Shown: positions 38,146 through 50,291 of the stretch, in pieces | Layout of the letters: each line of letters starts with the position of its first letter | Numbering within the stretch: the stretch's first letter is position 1 | From: Adineta ricciae | Taxonomy: Eukaryota > Rotifera > Eurotatoria > Adinetida > Adinetidae | Assembly: GCA_905250025.1 (NCBI GenBank) | Contig: CAJNOJ010000191.1 | Location: forward strand, 62,001-126,000 | DNA: 64,000 bases | Direction: 5' to 3' | Position numbers and translations under genes: made by a program | Notes under the pieces: generated by a model | Database searches by the model: none | Told to the model about the DNA's origin: nothing | What the model saw: only the letters and a program-made list of their open reading frames with translations

Positions 38146-38510
38146 GTTTAATGTTAGAAATGATTTCGACGAACAAAGAGTTCAATCTTTATCTGGGTTT
38201 TTCTTTTTATATGAACCAACGAATAAAAATTTTACCTCACAACTGCATGACTCATCTGGCTGTCTTCCAATCAGAAAAGAATTCTCATGTCAGTCAGTCA
38301 GTCAGCCATTTCATATGTGTCACTGGTTCGATTTTTCGAGAAGAAAAAGACGTCATTCATCGTCGAGTAGATAGTTATCTCACTTTCATGACCATATTGT
38401 CTATTCTTCCAGTTTATTATCTTCTTCTTATTCCATCAACAATAATCATTGCTCTAACACTTTACGGACTCGGTTGGATTGGTTTTCAATTGTTTATTCA
38501 CAATTAAAAT

Positions 38511-39098
38511 ATGAATTTAGTACAAATTAAACGTACATCTACAATCGAACATTTCTTAGAAAAGACTTTGCAAACTCTTGACGATCAAAATTCCAATAGT
38601 TATAAGCAAATCGAGAAAGTTCTTCAATCGAAAACAACCGAGTACATTCCAGCATCCGTTATTGTTGACGCCCATAATTTATCTGATAAGAAAATGTATT
38701 TACATGAAATTCTAGCTGATTGCGATTTATTTGTTCCAGCCTATGTTGAACCTGAAAGAAATCCGGAATTAAACGAACGTGTCGAACGACTCAAAGCTGA
38801 ACAAGCTAATCGAGAATACGATGAAATGACTAAAAATGTCAGTTGTAATCGATTGTATACAGAACAATCAGCAGGTTCGTTCATGCCTGATATGAAATCC
38901 GTACAAGGACAATTGATAACTGTCGCCAACGTGTTTCTAACGATCGGTGGAGCGTTTGTTTTTGGTTATAAAGCAGTGGAATACTCTATGGGCGTGAAAC
39001 ATTTCGTGTTACAAATAATATGTGGATTATTTTGTGCGTTTATTGTGGCAATTGCTGATTTGTATTTTCTTTTTAAACGATTAAATAAACTCGACTGA
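38511..39098 (+). CDS. TMEM199: TMEM199, V-ATPase assembly factor (VMA12 homologue)
   Basis: VMA12/TMEM199 helps assemble the V-ATPase V0 sector in the ER. A single exon encodes 195 aa, close to the human 208. The family stretch is clear: KKMYLHEILADCDLFVPAY then ERNPELNERVERLKAEQANR and EYDEMTKNVSC. Two C-terminal transmembrane helices follow (ITVANVFLTIGGAFVFGYKA and IICGLFCAFIVAIADLYFLF), the VMA12 hairpin. The tail ends RLNKLD. The start is the first ATG after an AT-rich leader. The gene is head-to-head with the LEM protein (365 bp between ATGs). Confidence 0.92.
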   Translation: MNLVQIKRTSTIEHFLEKTLQTLDDQNSNSYKQIEKVLQSKTTEYIPASVIVDAHNLSDKKMYLHEILADCDLFVPAYVEPERNPELNERVERLKAEQANREYDEMTKNVSCNRLYTEQSAGSFMPDMKSVQGQLITVANVFLTIGGAFVFGYKAVEYSMGVKHFVLQIICGLFCAFIVAIADLYFLFKRLNKLD

Positions 39099-39209
39099 GG
39101 TAAGCATTTTAAACGAAGTCTTTCTGTATTAGTTCATTTTATTACAAACTTGTCAAATAAGAATGTTCGTCTCGTTTTAATCCATCGAAAGAAAAAGAAT
39201 CAAATGTAT

Positions 39210-42200
39210 TTATGGACATGAACCCGTGCAGATCAAGTTTCCATTGATATTAGCCAGATCACATCCATTATTGACACCTGTTAGTAAACCTATGGATGTT
39301 GTCTGATTTCCACCACTGTATGCACAATCACATGTTACTGTGCACATGTTGTTTGATATAATACAGTTGTAACAAGATAAACTATATGATGATCCACTGC
39401 ACATATGACAATTGACTAGTAAATAATAATTAAGAAAAATTAATCATTTCTGTGATAGAACGTGTTATGAAGCAGAACATACCAGTAGTGCAATCTGCTC
39501 CAGTCCATTGTGATGTACATGTACAAGTATTTGGAGCAGTACAAGTACCCGAGTTTTGACATGGTAATGCACATACAGGTGTTTGACACTGACTACCGCT
39601 CCATTGTGTTGTGTCGCAAGTGCATACACCCGGAGAAGTACAGTTACCCGAATTTTGACATGTTGGTGTACAAACAGGTGTTTCGCAGCGACTTCCACTC
39701 CACAGTGTCGTATCGCAAGTACACACGCCTGGAGAAGTGCAATTTCCAGAATTTTGGCACGCCGGCGTGCATACTGGTACGTCACAACGACTACCGCTCC
39801 ATTGTGTTGTGTCGCAAGTGCATACACCAGGAGAAGTACAGTTGCCTGAATTTTGACATGTTGGTGTGCAGACGGGTGTTTCACATATTACACCGGTCCA
39901 CAGTGTTGTATCGCAGGTACACGTATTCGGAGCAGTGCAATTGCCATTATTTAGACAGGCGGTTGTACAAATAGGGAGTTGACAATATGTTCCATTCCAC
40001 GATGAAGTACACTGCAAGCAAACAGCAATAGTTTTGAATTAAATAATATCTTTACTGACTGCGCATTGATTCGGTGATATACAAGTTCCACCGTTTTGAC
40101 AAGTAGCATTTGATTCTTGATAGCCAAAAAGATCATGATTGTTTACTGGGACGCACATAGCTGTAAAGAAAATGTTAAAACGAACAACAACTAAAGAACA
40201 CGAGTATGTGTATTTTGATGCCTACAGTATTGACAAAGAGAGCCCGTATAACCGGCAGCACCTATAAATGACTGATAAATAAATCCGTTGTATCATCGTA
40301 TTAAATCTCACATTGGCAAGTATTGGGTGCTATGCACTGGCCACCATTTTGACAAGGATTTGAACAGATTGCTAGAAGAGAAAACGAACAATTTGAATAG
40401 ATCATTGCTTCGTTGACGATCAACTTACGTATTTGACAGTAGGAGCCAGTCCAAGTCGAATTATTACAAAGACATGTACTTGGAGCTATACATACTCCTG
40501 AAACACAAAAAAATAATAATTTTGCAGATTTAAGATGAAAACACATTACTCCGTACCATTATTTTCACATATCGGATTACATCGTGGTATGTCGCATAAA
40601 AAACCTGACCACGAGCTTGTACAATTACATTGACTGGGTGCAATACAGATACCGCCATTATTACACGGCTGATCACAGATAGCTATTGAAAGAACAGTAA
40701 ATTTTATCTGAATGTCTTCCACATTGAATAGATACGTACGATATTGACAAACGCTACCGTTATATCCTATTTGACAGGAACAATTATTTGGCGCTATAAC
40801 AAAGTACTATCTTTGGTAAAGAAAAGGAAAAAAGAGCGAATGATTGAATCATTCCTACATACATATACACACGCCTTGATTTTCACATGGTGTCGTACAA
40901 ACAGCTTTAAAAAAGATCACAAAGCATAATCATATATTGTCTTATAGGATGTACGAACTTACGACTAGTACAAAATGTACCTGTCCATTGCGCAGTGCAA
41001 TTACTATTTTGGATGATGGATAGAAATAATATTACAAATAAGTATGAAAACTACACCTACCATATATGAGGAGTCGGTCCACATGTGCCACCGTTGCTAC
41101 AGTTAGTACTGCAAACCGCTGCAATGGGTAGATTAATAGTTGAAAATAAAGAGAATCTTTGAGATGAAATTGTCACTCACGTATTTCACATATAGATCCA
41201 ACCCAATTTGCTGTCTTACAAGAGCAGTTCTGTGGTGAAATCTAGTTGGAAACGAATCAAAATAATCAGATCGTAGGATAGCTAGTCGGTTTCACTCACG
41301 CAAGTGCCTCCATTTATACAAGATGGTGAACAAATGGCTAAAAGGGGATTTGTTCTTTACGAACTCATTGTATAGCCCTATTAATCACTTACGTGTTTCA
41401 CAAAGACTACCATTCCATCCTGAAACACAAGTACACGTATCCGGTGCTATAAAAAGATTGATCAAGTAATTGACACGATTTCGTTCGATTCAAATGAATC
41501 TTACCAGTACAATTTCCACCATTTAAGCATGCATTTTTGCACACAGCTAAACAATAAAACTGTCATTAGAACAACATAATATTCAGAGTAAAAAAATTTA
41601 CGAGTTTCACAGATTGCGCCAGTATATGTCGATGGGCAAGTGCAATTGGATGGTGCCGTCTAGTATGGAATCGATCGTATCGGCTGCAATTCATATTCTA
41701 ATTGTACTTACGCAGTTGCCAGAATTTAAACAGGCCACAGGACAAATAGCTAATGATGAAGAGAAAATTGAGTGATTGATAACGATTACTTCAAGAACTT
41801 ACGACTTTGACAAATGCTACCATTGTAACCGGCTGAACAAGCACACGTGTTTGGAGCTGTGCAGTTCGAATTATGCAAGCAAGCAGGCGAACAAATAGCT
41901 GGTAAATATATCTCATGCTTACATATAGACAAACTCGGATTAGAGATATACTTACGTGTATCGCATATACTACCCTTCCAACCTGTGCTGCAATTGCATA
42001 CGTTGGGATATGTACAATTCCCATTAACACACGCTGGTGAACATATTGCTACAAGAAGAAAGAGTACTGATTGCAGGTTTCTACAACTAAATACACAAAG
42101 AACACTGACGTTGGTCACAAATGGTACCATTCCATCCAGTATTACATCTAAATAAACAGTAGTTTATGCTATTTCACTCGTGAACTATTGACAAAACAAC

Positions 42201-43443
42201 TTACGTGCAGGTGTTTGGTGCTGTACAAAATCCGTGTACACATGACGGCGAACAGACAGCTAAAATAAGGATCTTGATGAGTTGATGAACCGACTGATAG
42301 AATGTGCTTACGCGTCAAACATAAATAACCGGAATATCCAGCAATGCAGCTAAATAAACAACAACAATGGATACTATGTAATAACCAAGAAAAACATCGT
42401 TCGAAAAGTTACCTGCAATAGTTGGGTGAAGTACAATTTCCGTTGACACAAGCAGTAGTGCAAACAGCTGAAAAATTATAATCAAGAGTAGACTACTTGT
42501 CATTGACATCGGATTTCAAACGTACGTTGGTCACAATACGTTCCATTCCAACCTGCTTGACATTGGCAATGATAAGGACTTGTGCAAAGTCCATGGGTAC
42601 AACTTTGATTACATATAGCTACAATTGCATTTTTTGATCTAGAGTCCATATTTATGTAATAGAAAAGACTTACGTGATTGACAACGATCTCCTTGGAAAC
42701 CTGTTAAACAAGTACAGACGTTTTTAGCTGAACAACTACCACCGTTCCAACAACCAGGAATACAAGATATATCTATAACCAAAGAAAGATTTGGAAAAAA
42801 AACAATAAGAACTATTTGAGCAACCTTTGTACGTTTGTATTGATAAAGCCACAGGTGGTATAATGATCGCGGCTGCACCAAGCATGAGCAGAAGTAGTGC
42901 TAGAGCTACCAGAGGAAATAATGGCGAAATGCTGGAGCTCGCTCCCACTGGCGGTAGGACTGTAGATGTTACTCGCATGGTAGTTTTCTTTCTAAAAACA
43001 AAATCATATTCTGATTCGCAAGCAAATACATTCAAGCAGTTCACTCACAATATTGATGTTGCGGTATAGGCTGATTGCGTATTTGCTGGTGGTAATTCAT
43101 TAATGACTTTTTGCGGTGATGATGTTGCTGTTTTCATTGCGCTTGCATGCCTAGAGCATAACGGTAACTCGTTAATAGGAGCACTTGTAATTGGAAGACG
43201 ACCGATGATCACTGGTGCTGATCCTATTGTGATAATTTGTCGTCTAGGCGATGGATGTTGATTAATAGGTGTGCTTGTAGATGAGGGCTCTTGGATACTA
43301 GTATTCCTACTTGGTACATCCTCAACAAAAGTGACAACTGTTTTCGAACGCGGTGTAATTGGAGCTGGTTCTCTTTTTAATGCGAGGTTAATCAGAGCTT
43401 GTCGTTTAGCTTGATACGCTGACAAACCAAGCTTAGATGTCAT
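39210..43443 (-). CDS. Type II membrane protein with about 20 EGF-like repeats
   Basis: The N-terminus (start 43443) is a cytoplasmic Pro/Ser/Thr-rich segment of about 150 residues. One transmembrane helix follows (LFPLVALALLLLMLGAAAII), then a long extracellular chain of EGF-like repeats of the form CxPxCxNxGxCxxPxxCxCxxxWxGxxC. Most repeats sit on one or two small exons bounded by phase-1 introns, the classic arrangement for exon shuffling. Positions about 39480-40015 form one larger exon with five fused repeats on a 99-bp period. A different cysteine-rich domain (exon 39210-39404 and slightly upstream) closes the protein, ending NLICTGSCP. The repeats resemble those of tenascins and teneurins, but I see none of the domains that define those families, so function is unknown. 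Repeat count and some exon edges are approximate. Confidence 0.78.
39500..39900 (-). repeat. 99-bp tandem repeats encoding fused EGF-like domains
   Basis: Four near-identical 33-residue units (core CQNSGNCTSPGVCTCDTT) lie in direct tandem. Identical 10-mers recur exactly 198 bp apart (39591 and 39789), so alternate units are more alike than neighbours. This suggests duplication of a two-unit block or gene conversion. Confidence 0.85.
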
Positions 43444-44179
43444 GTCTAAAATATACTTTACTGTCAGAATTACTTATTGAATTTATTAGAACGATTCAAC
43501 CTGTAATCGATGAAGCTTTAGAAAAAATGGCATGATGAATTTGTGTTTTTCTATTTCTTTTCGCACGAAAGTTTTTTCATTTAAGTACACTTGATAGTCA
43601 TTGTTAAAAAAATATTCCACGGAGATTTTTTGAAATATGTTATTATTTACATAAAACGCACGTAGAGAAGAAATCATTACATTGAAATATTCCGCCTGAC
43701 AAAAGTGTATCCAATGTAAAGAGTACCCATTCAATTGTGATTTGAAATCATCAACGGTGTCCTCTCAACTGCATGTACCTATCTTTATCAATATAACAGT
43801 ACGAGTTGAAATATCGAAAAACATTTCAATACTTTTGTTGTGATTTTTACATTTCCATATTCAAATTTTTGAGAAGTTGTTGTCACATCTTTTTTTTTAA
43901 ATCGACATTTGCATGAAATGACTTTCTCCTTATCGAAAACACTGGTCTCCAATGACTGACATCTATTTTCATAGTTGATATATATTTGGTTGGTGTTGCT
44001 TTTGCAAAGAAAGAGAAGAGATAGAATGACTCATCTCATCTAACAATTTGCTGCGAGAGAAATTTTTCACTTCTTTGAGTCAAGATAAACAACCGGCACT
44101 CTGTCTAGTTTTAGGATAAGTGTGAAATCTAATTACACCTCCGATATAATATCGTTAGCAGCTTCATCATTATCCAATA
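43444..44179. promoter_or_regulatory. Divergent region, EGF protein / VPS29
   Basis: About 740 bp between head-to-head starts with no supported exon. A minus-strand open frame at 43486-43734 has no recognisable domain. Confidence 0.4.
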
Positions 44180-44948
44180 ATGGTCCGTGCAAAATTTCTT
44201 TCATTTATATGTGCATGTGAACATTTCTCGTTGTTTAGCTTGTACTTGTCTTAGGTGATCTACACATTCCTTATCGTGTTAGTGGTTTGCCACATGAATT
44301 CCGCAAATTATTAACTCCTGGTCGTATTCAACACATCTTGTGTACCGGCAATTTATGTACGAAAGAAACAGTTGATTATTTGAAAACATTAACAGCTGAT
44401 GTTCATATTGTTCGTGGAGATTTTGATGATGTCAGTATTTCTTTGTAGATATGGCGTATAAAATTCATTATTTATTATTTAGAATCCGAATTTTGTCGAT
44501 CAAAAGGTTGTCACTGTTGGTCAATTTCGTATTGGTCTTTGCCACGGGCATCAAATCGTTCCATGGGGTAATCATTGAATCAGTTAACTCCGACATTTTT
44601 AAATTTGTCTGTTTGTCCTTTAGGAGACATTGAAAGTTTGCGTATGCTTCAACGTCAAATGGATGTTGACATTCTCATAACTGGTCATACACATAAATTC
44701 GAAGCGTTCGAACGTGACAACAAATTTTTCATCAATCCTGGTTCAGCAACTGGAGCATATAATGCATTGAATAGGTTTGTTTGAAACTTTCATTGTTCTT
44801 TCATGATTATCAATGAATATTTTCTTTTAGTTCAACTACACCTTCGTTTGTTTTAATGGATATTCAACAAGCATCACTTACACTCTATGTTTATCAATTA
44901 ATCAATGAGAAATTTACTGTTGAACGACTTGAATATCGCAAAGCTTAA
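44180..44948 (+). CDS. VPS29: VPS29 retromer subunit
   Basis: VPS29 is a non-catalytic metallophosphoesterase-fold subunit of retromer, which recycles cargo from endosomes. Exons 44239-44430, 44483-44567, 44624-44774 and 44831-44948 read [79 protein letters not shown] and [15 protein letters not shown], closely matching animal VPS29. The exon with the start codon is uncertain. The first coding base seen with confidence is 44239, after TTGTTTAG; ATG at 44180 is a candidate but its donor (ATG|GTCCGT) is poor. About 180 aa in total, the normal length. ZC3HC1 starts 221 bp downstream. Confidence 0.93.
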
Positions 44949-45169
44949 TAGTGCGTGTTTTTCTGTTCTGTTACTTTGCTTGTCTTGATTATCATGTGAT
45001 TTATTCTTTATTTTTCCTAGTCGGTCTTGAAATATGTTTGCATTCGTGTTGTATCCGTAATTTATTTTTGTCTTTTATCGATAGAAATCACATTTAAACA
45101 TTGATCTACATTCTTCTTTTCGCTTTGTCTCTATTCTTTTTTTTACTTTCTAATAGATAAGAATAGCAT

Positions 45170-46315
45170 ATGATGTTAAAAGATTCGAAATTTTCGTCCC
45201 ATCTTCTTCATCTTTCACAACTACAAACAATTAATCATAAAACATTGGATGAATATCGAGATCGTTTGAAAACTTACGAAGTAGATCTATCTTTCGTCTT
45301 ATATTTATCTATTTGTTTTTGTATATAAGGATTATCTTTGGTTTGGCAAACCTGATCGTATCTCAGCAATTGAATGTGCACGTCGCGGATGGACATGTCA
45401 AAACAATGATTTAATTAAATGCGCGAATTGCCATGCAGAAATCATTGCACAATTGCCAAGTGTTTTAAATATTCACGAATGTAAGATATTTGTAGAAAGA
45501 GAAAAGAGTTTTGATAGTTGGTTTTAGATACGGAACGTGTCGAGAATATCGCTCGATCGTTAGTCGATGCTCATCATCGGTACTGTGTTTGGAAATTTAT
45601 GATTATTCCAGAATCAGTGATACAACTCACTGATATTTATTCCAATGAAACAATAAATAAGTTTGTAAAAGAAGCAGAAGAATTTTTACTGCAATTTCAA
45701 CAGATTGATCTGGTTGGACAACTAAAAACAGTTTGTACTTTTTTTTATTCAAAAACCAACATTCAGCAAGAAATATTCTCCTTGTTTAGAATTTTCAAAT
45801 TGAAGCAACAGATTTTGACCTCTTATCAAGTTCATATTTGAACGATCCACGTTTACTATCAGCTTTTAAAATCCTTGTTTTCTATTGGAAACTGAAAGGT
45901 TCTTCATTAAGTTGTGAAAAATGTTGCCGAGAAATTTCAATTAATCGGAATCATCTAATATTGGATCCAATTGCATCTCATCGAGCTTGGTGTCCTATTC
46001 TGAAAAATGAGCAATGGAAAAAACGAATTGAACAAATTGAAACCATTCTGCACGCAAAATCTCGTCATAAACTCGAAGAAATTCAGTCGATCAATGATGT
46101 AACTAGATTTTTCGTTAAACTCAAATACTTATTTCGATTTCTTTTTTCAGCATACCGAACAGATTCTTCCCGATATTATTTCCACGCAGAATCTTTTCCA
46201 TGAGTTAATACCGAGCAAAGAATATTATCGTTCGTGTGTACAAAGTACCTATGTGGATAACACTCCATCGTCGGAGTTGGAGCACTCAACTAACAATTCC
46301 AAGTCAACAGAATGA
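45170..46315 (+). CDS. ZC3HC1: ZC3HC1/NIPA, C3HC zinc-finger nuclear basket protein
   Basis: NIPA associates with the nuclear pore basket and was described as an SCF-type F-box-like factor. Five exons join in phase: 45170-45280, 45330-45480, 45528-45730, 45790-46098 and 46151-46315 (312 aa; human 502). The N-terminal C3HC finger reads DRISAIECARRGWTCQNNDL then KCANCHAEI. The paired Rsm1-type module follows (AFKILVFYWK, SCEKCCREI and DPIASHRAWCPIL), with the conserved His and Cys ligands in ASHRAWCP. The long Ser-rich loop of vertebrate NIPA is missing, explaining the shorter length. An acceptor-like TTTCTAATAG ends 13 nt before the ATG, and FAM151 begins 103 bp after the stop. Confidence 0.85.
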
Positions 46316-46418
46316 CTTTTGTTTGTTTCACTGTTGAAATTCAGCGATCAGATATATTTATAAATAATAAATAGGAAATCTATGGGTCTTTTTCAATTTC
46401 TAGATAGAAACGAGACGA

Positions 46419-48012
46419 ATGAGTGACATACGACATTTTCAGCATACGCTACATTATTTTCCAAGTGTGGAAAATGATGCATCGCGTATTACATGGGCAC
46501 ATGCGGTTAATAGTCGAGAGAAGCTTGAAGAAGCACTCAAAAGTAAATAAAAAATAAGGATTGGATAAACAAGAATTTCTTTTTGTAGGTTCATTATTAT
46601 TTATCGAAGCAGATATTCTAATGGGTTCGTCACCAATAGGTCCAATCATGGCACATCCACCACATACCACAAGTGATTTAACCTTTTCAGACTTTCTTCA
46701 AGCAGTCAAATCAACCAGTAAAGGTCTAAAACTCGACTTCAAAGATATCAATGCATTACAACCATGTCTCGATGAACTCGAAGCAAACAAAGATTCAGTG
46801 CGTTCAAAATTTTCTTCTCTTCTTTGCATTAGAAAGTATTTTTTGTAGATCAACGGTCCCATCATTCTCAATGCTGATATCGTTCGTGCCAATTCTCAAT
46901 GTGTTCAACCCATCGATGCCCAACGTTTTCTCAATGCGTGTCTCTCGTTTTCCTTTCGTGTTATTCCAATTCTAATGGTCTCATTTTCTCTTGGATGGAC
47001 AACCATTTACGATAAAACAACAACATCTTACACATGGTCAAGTGTTATCAATATGTATCGAACGATAACTAAAGATGATAACTATTCTCTGTTTAATTTT
47101 GAAATTACGTTTCCTGTTCGTCTGTCGTTAGCATTAAATTCATTCGATCAACTTCATTGGCTGGCAACAGTGACGAAATCCGGTTTGACGTTTTGGTCGC
47201 CAGCTAATGAAGTGGAAAATACAAGTGAAAATATTCATAATTTATGCAAATTCCGAGAACATTTTAATCGTTCGTTGATCTACTATGACTTACCACCGCC
47301 GTTTGATCAATTAATCAACGAGAATTTTTCCAAACGAAATGAACAGGAAGATGAAGAAGAAAATTTTCCTTCAATGAAAGATAATTGGCATACAACTGTC
47401 GGACAAGAAGATAATGTCTTAGTAGCAGATTTTAGTGCTGTTTTATTAAAATCAAATGTGTTCTTACGAACGAAACAAACGTTTGATTCAACACTAGCTT
47501 GTACTTGGTCAGGCATTATTGAATTTCTTTCTGATGCATCGTCACAATCGCAGGCTGTTCTGTGTTATTTAGCAGAAACTGAACATACGTCGAAAGCAGG
47601 AATGACGATTACTATTTCTCGCACAGGTTCAATTGAAGTTGCCTATGAAAATTCTCAAGGTTCATCTCAAGTCGATGAGAACCTAGTTTTTCCAAGTTAT
47701 GCATATGCATTTCGAATCAAAGATTCGATCTCCACAGTTCATATTGAAATTTCTTCACTTTATCTTGAAAATTACTCGTCATCAACAGAACCCTTACCAT
47801 CTACACCCACATCTGTACAATTAACAGTTTTCCTCGATACAGATCGTCGTCGTCGTCATCCAACATCAACTGACGAAAATAAACACTTTCATGCAGCAGT
47901 TATGGGACAAAATATCGAACCAAATCCATCAAATGCTAATATTCCCACAGGTGGAATCGTCTTCTCTCGTTTACGTCTAACGCAAGAAACTCTATCACGA
48001 GCTGAACTGTGA
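46419..48012 (+). CDS. FAM151: FAM151/menorin-family protein
   Basis: In C. elegans the family member menorin (MNR-1) is a skin-derived cue for dendrite branching; vertebrates have FAM151A and B. Three exons (46419-46542, 46589-46797, 46849-48012) give 498 aa. Family hallmarks are ITWAHAVNSREKLEEALK, LLFIEADILMGS, GPIMAHPPHTTSDLTFSDFL, KGLKLDFKDI, PIILNADIV and VSFSLGWTT. This fold resembles phospholipase-D-like TIM barrels, with the conserved His-Ala-Asn and Glu-Ala-Asp positions present. The second half, from about residue 270, is polar and not conserved with what I remember. I see no signal peptide or membrane anchor at this start, so an upstream exon or the next AG-ATG spacing (AG 46402-46403) matters for its location. 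Confidence 0.88.
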
Positions 48013-48270
48013 ATACTTCTCTAGTCAACATGTACGTTTCACGCTTTATTTCACTATTAAATATGTCTTCTAACAGTATATGTGTGATTTTTGTCAATTA
48101 AATATATTACTCTTAACTAATCAACGCGTGAGCTTTTATTTTCGGTCTTAGACATCGCTTAGTTGAAATGCATGAATATCAAGTTTTGTTTATTGATCAA
48201 ATAAATGGCTTTATACATTGCATTCTCTGTAAGTGCCTAGAAATTCTAATGAATAAAAAAGAAGTGTCAT

Positions 48271-49316
48271 TTAATCAACAATAGCAGTCTTCTTTTTCTC
48301 TGCTTTCTTCCGAATTGGTTCATGATGATCAGTAAAATAGTAATAGTTTCCTTCGGAAGCCTTGTTTCCCAAACAAAATTTCAATCTCAAACGCCAGCCA
48401 CCTTGAGGCCACGATATCCCATGTAAAGTCAAAGTATCTAAATTAGCTGAAATCGTTTCGTGTGGCTGAAGAACAGTAGGTTCGACATCGTTGGCGTGCC
48501 CGTGTGCTGGAAAAAAATGATTCCCGGAATCGGTAATGACAAAGATACTTTCTTCCCAAAGGATTTTTTTCGAGCGACTGTCACGTAATAGTGCAGAAAC
48601 TTCTACAGGTTGGTTACTATTGTTGGTTACGGTTAATTTAAATACACCTTGAAATAAATCGAGGAAAATATTAGCGAAAGATGAGACAAATGTTTCTTTT
48701 ACGTACCATCACCATCAGGATTTTGATATTGTTTTGTATGAGTAGATTTGACTGGCTCGCATGAAAATGAAATATCATCTGTGGTGGTGAGTAGTGGTCG
48801 ACCAGATTTCGAGCATTTTTCAAAAGTAGCAAAGCGTTCATTATTGTACCATTTAACATGTTTTGCATGAGAATATTGCCACGGACTCTCTAATTGTCCA
48901 CTTGAATTTCTATACCATCCCAATGGTAATTTAGATGCCTGAAGTAAGTATTCAATAGTATTGTTATCTAGTTCAACGAGTGCTTTCACTTGAGCTCCAT
49001 CATTAGTACATGCAAGATAAGTTGAACCAGACAGTGGTTCTCGAACTTCTTCTTCGCCTCCTATTGCGTCTAATCCATCAACATTTTGAATAATTCGTAG
49101 TAGGCAACTTCCTGTACGACCACGCTGTTGATAATCGAACTCTGTCCCTACAATAGATCCGCGCAATGTTCGAACATTTTGAAATCGTAGTTTATAAGAA
49201 TCTATTGGCGGTATTGAACGAGTGGATGAGTCTCGAACAACATCAGAGATAGTGCCAATAAATGCAATAGGAGTCTTAGCCAACCATTCGCCTGCGTGTT
49301 CTTTGCCGAATACCAT
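48271..49316 (-). CDS. Two-exon protein of unknown function
   Basis: Exons 49316-48707 and 48647-48271 join in phase 1 to give 328 aa. The first half (MVFGKEHAGEWLAKTPIAFI...) has mixed beta-like character with a few cysteines. The middle contains WYRNSSGQLESPWQYSHAKH. The C-terminal half (VFKLTVTNNSNQPVEVSALL..., LHGISWPQGGWRLRLKFCLG) looks like a beta-sandwich, and the end is Lys-rich. No signal peptide or membrane segment is seen. An acceptor-like CAG-CACAG ends two bases before the ATG. I do not recognise the family. Confidence 0.7.
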
Positions 49317-49712
49317 TACTGTGCTGCAGAATGATATGAATAATTCTGCAAGGAGAGTACGATTAGGAGACGAGTATTTATATGGGTCTATGAATCAGAG
49401 GAAGAAAAATGTTTCTTTTTGTCGAAGTTAATATGAAATCGAAAATATTTGAATTATGGTTATAGTACAAACGACATTTCTGATTCTGTTGTATCAATAT
49501 AGAAACACATAAATATGAATCATTCAGTAACAATTTTAGAGGTATAGTATAAGTAATAAATGGCCGACAAAGTACTTTCTTTTCAATTACTCTATACTTA
49601 TATCACAATTACTGATGATATTAAAAACGCATTGCGAGGTTATTCATACAGTAAATTTATTATTCATCAATATGCTCTTCAGTAATCTCTATACCTAGAG
49701 AAATGCAATTTC

Positions 49713-50158
49713 TCACATTTTACATGTTTTTTCACAAGCAGCAATGGATCGAAAATTATTTTTATTCCCACGGCAACCAGTGTATATGAAAGGTTGACAT
49801 TTACGGGCTATTGAATTGTAGTAAAACCGTAGTTTGGATTGTCGACATAAACCCACGTTTTCCGGTAATTTACACAATGCAGCTTTCATTGATAGAAAGA
49901 GAATTATATATACGAAATAACAAGCGAATGTTTCACTTACAGTTTGATTTCGTTTTCGACGGTTTCAATAGGTACTTCTTCACTATTGGATGATCTCTAA
50001 GTGTGCCCATAGGTACAAGTTTGTAACTATATTTACGTGGTTGATATATGTCTGAATATGAAAAAGCAATCAAGTTAAAGTTCAAAAATTGAGATAATCG
50101 GCGTACCAAACAAAGCGCATAGCACTAATGATATAAATATCATTCGGTAAGTCATCAT
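49713..50158 (-). CDS. Secreted Kunitz-type (BPTI) protease inhibitor
   Basis: Kunitz domains block serine proteases by inserting a loop into the active site. Exons 50158-50107, 50051-49941 and 49882-49713 join in phase 1 to give 110 aa. The N-terminus is a signal peptide (MIFISLVLCALF core), followed by a short basic linker. The C-terminal domain has six cysteines with exact Kunitz spacing (C-x8-C-x15-C-x7-C-x12-C-x3-C): CKLPENVGLC, then CQPFIYTGC and CRGNKNNF. The residue after the second cysteine, the P1 site, is Arg, predicting trypsin-like targets. The protein ends two residues after the last cysteine. The physiological target is unknown. Confidence 0.87.
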
Positions 50159-50291
50159 GGTGATACGTGTCGTCGTAGATGATTATCGTGTATGTGTGGG
50201 GGTTTTCAGAATACAATTTAGTTAGCGCCTACCGGAAGGTCATGTGTTATCACTTGATTTCTCGCTAATACGATGTTGATGTTTACCAACT

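Noticed and set aside
38016-38507. 163-codon plus-strand frame before TMEM199
   Set aside because: It is antisense to the first exon of the minus-strand LEM gene and then passes through AT-rich leader DNA.
39500-39900. Regularly spaced repeats that could suggest a CRISPR array
   Set aside because: The 99-bp units are coding EGF-like domains in a eukaryotic gene with no spacers.
39510-39974. 154-codon frame antisense to the EGF repeats
   Set aside because: A mirror of the tandem repeats on the opposite strand, with no independent evidence.
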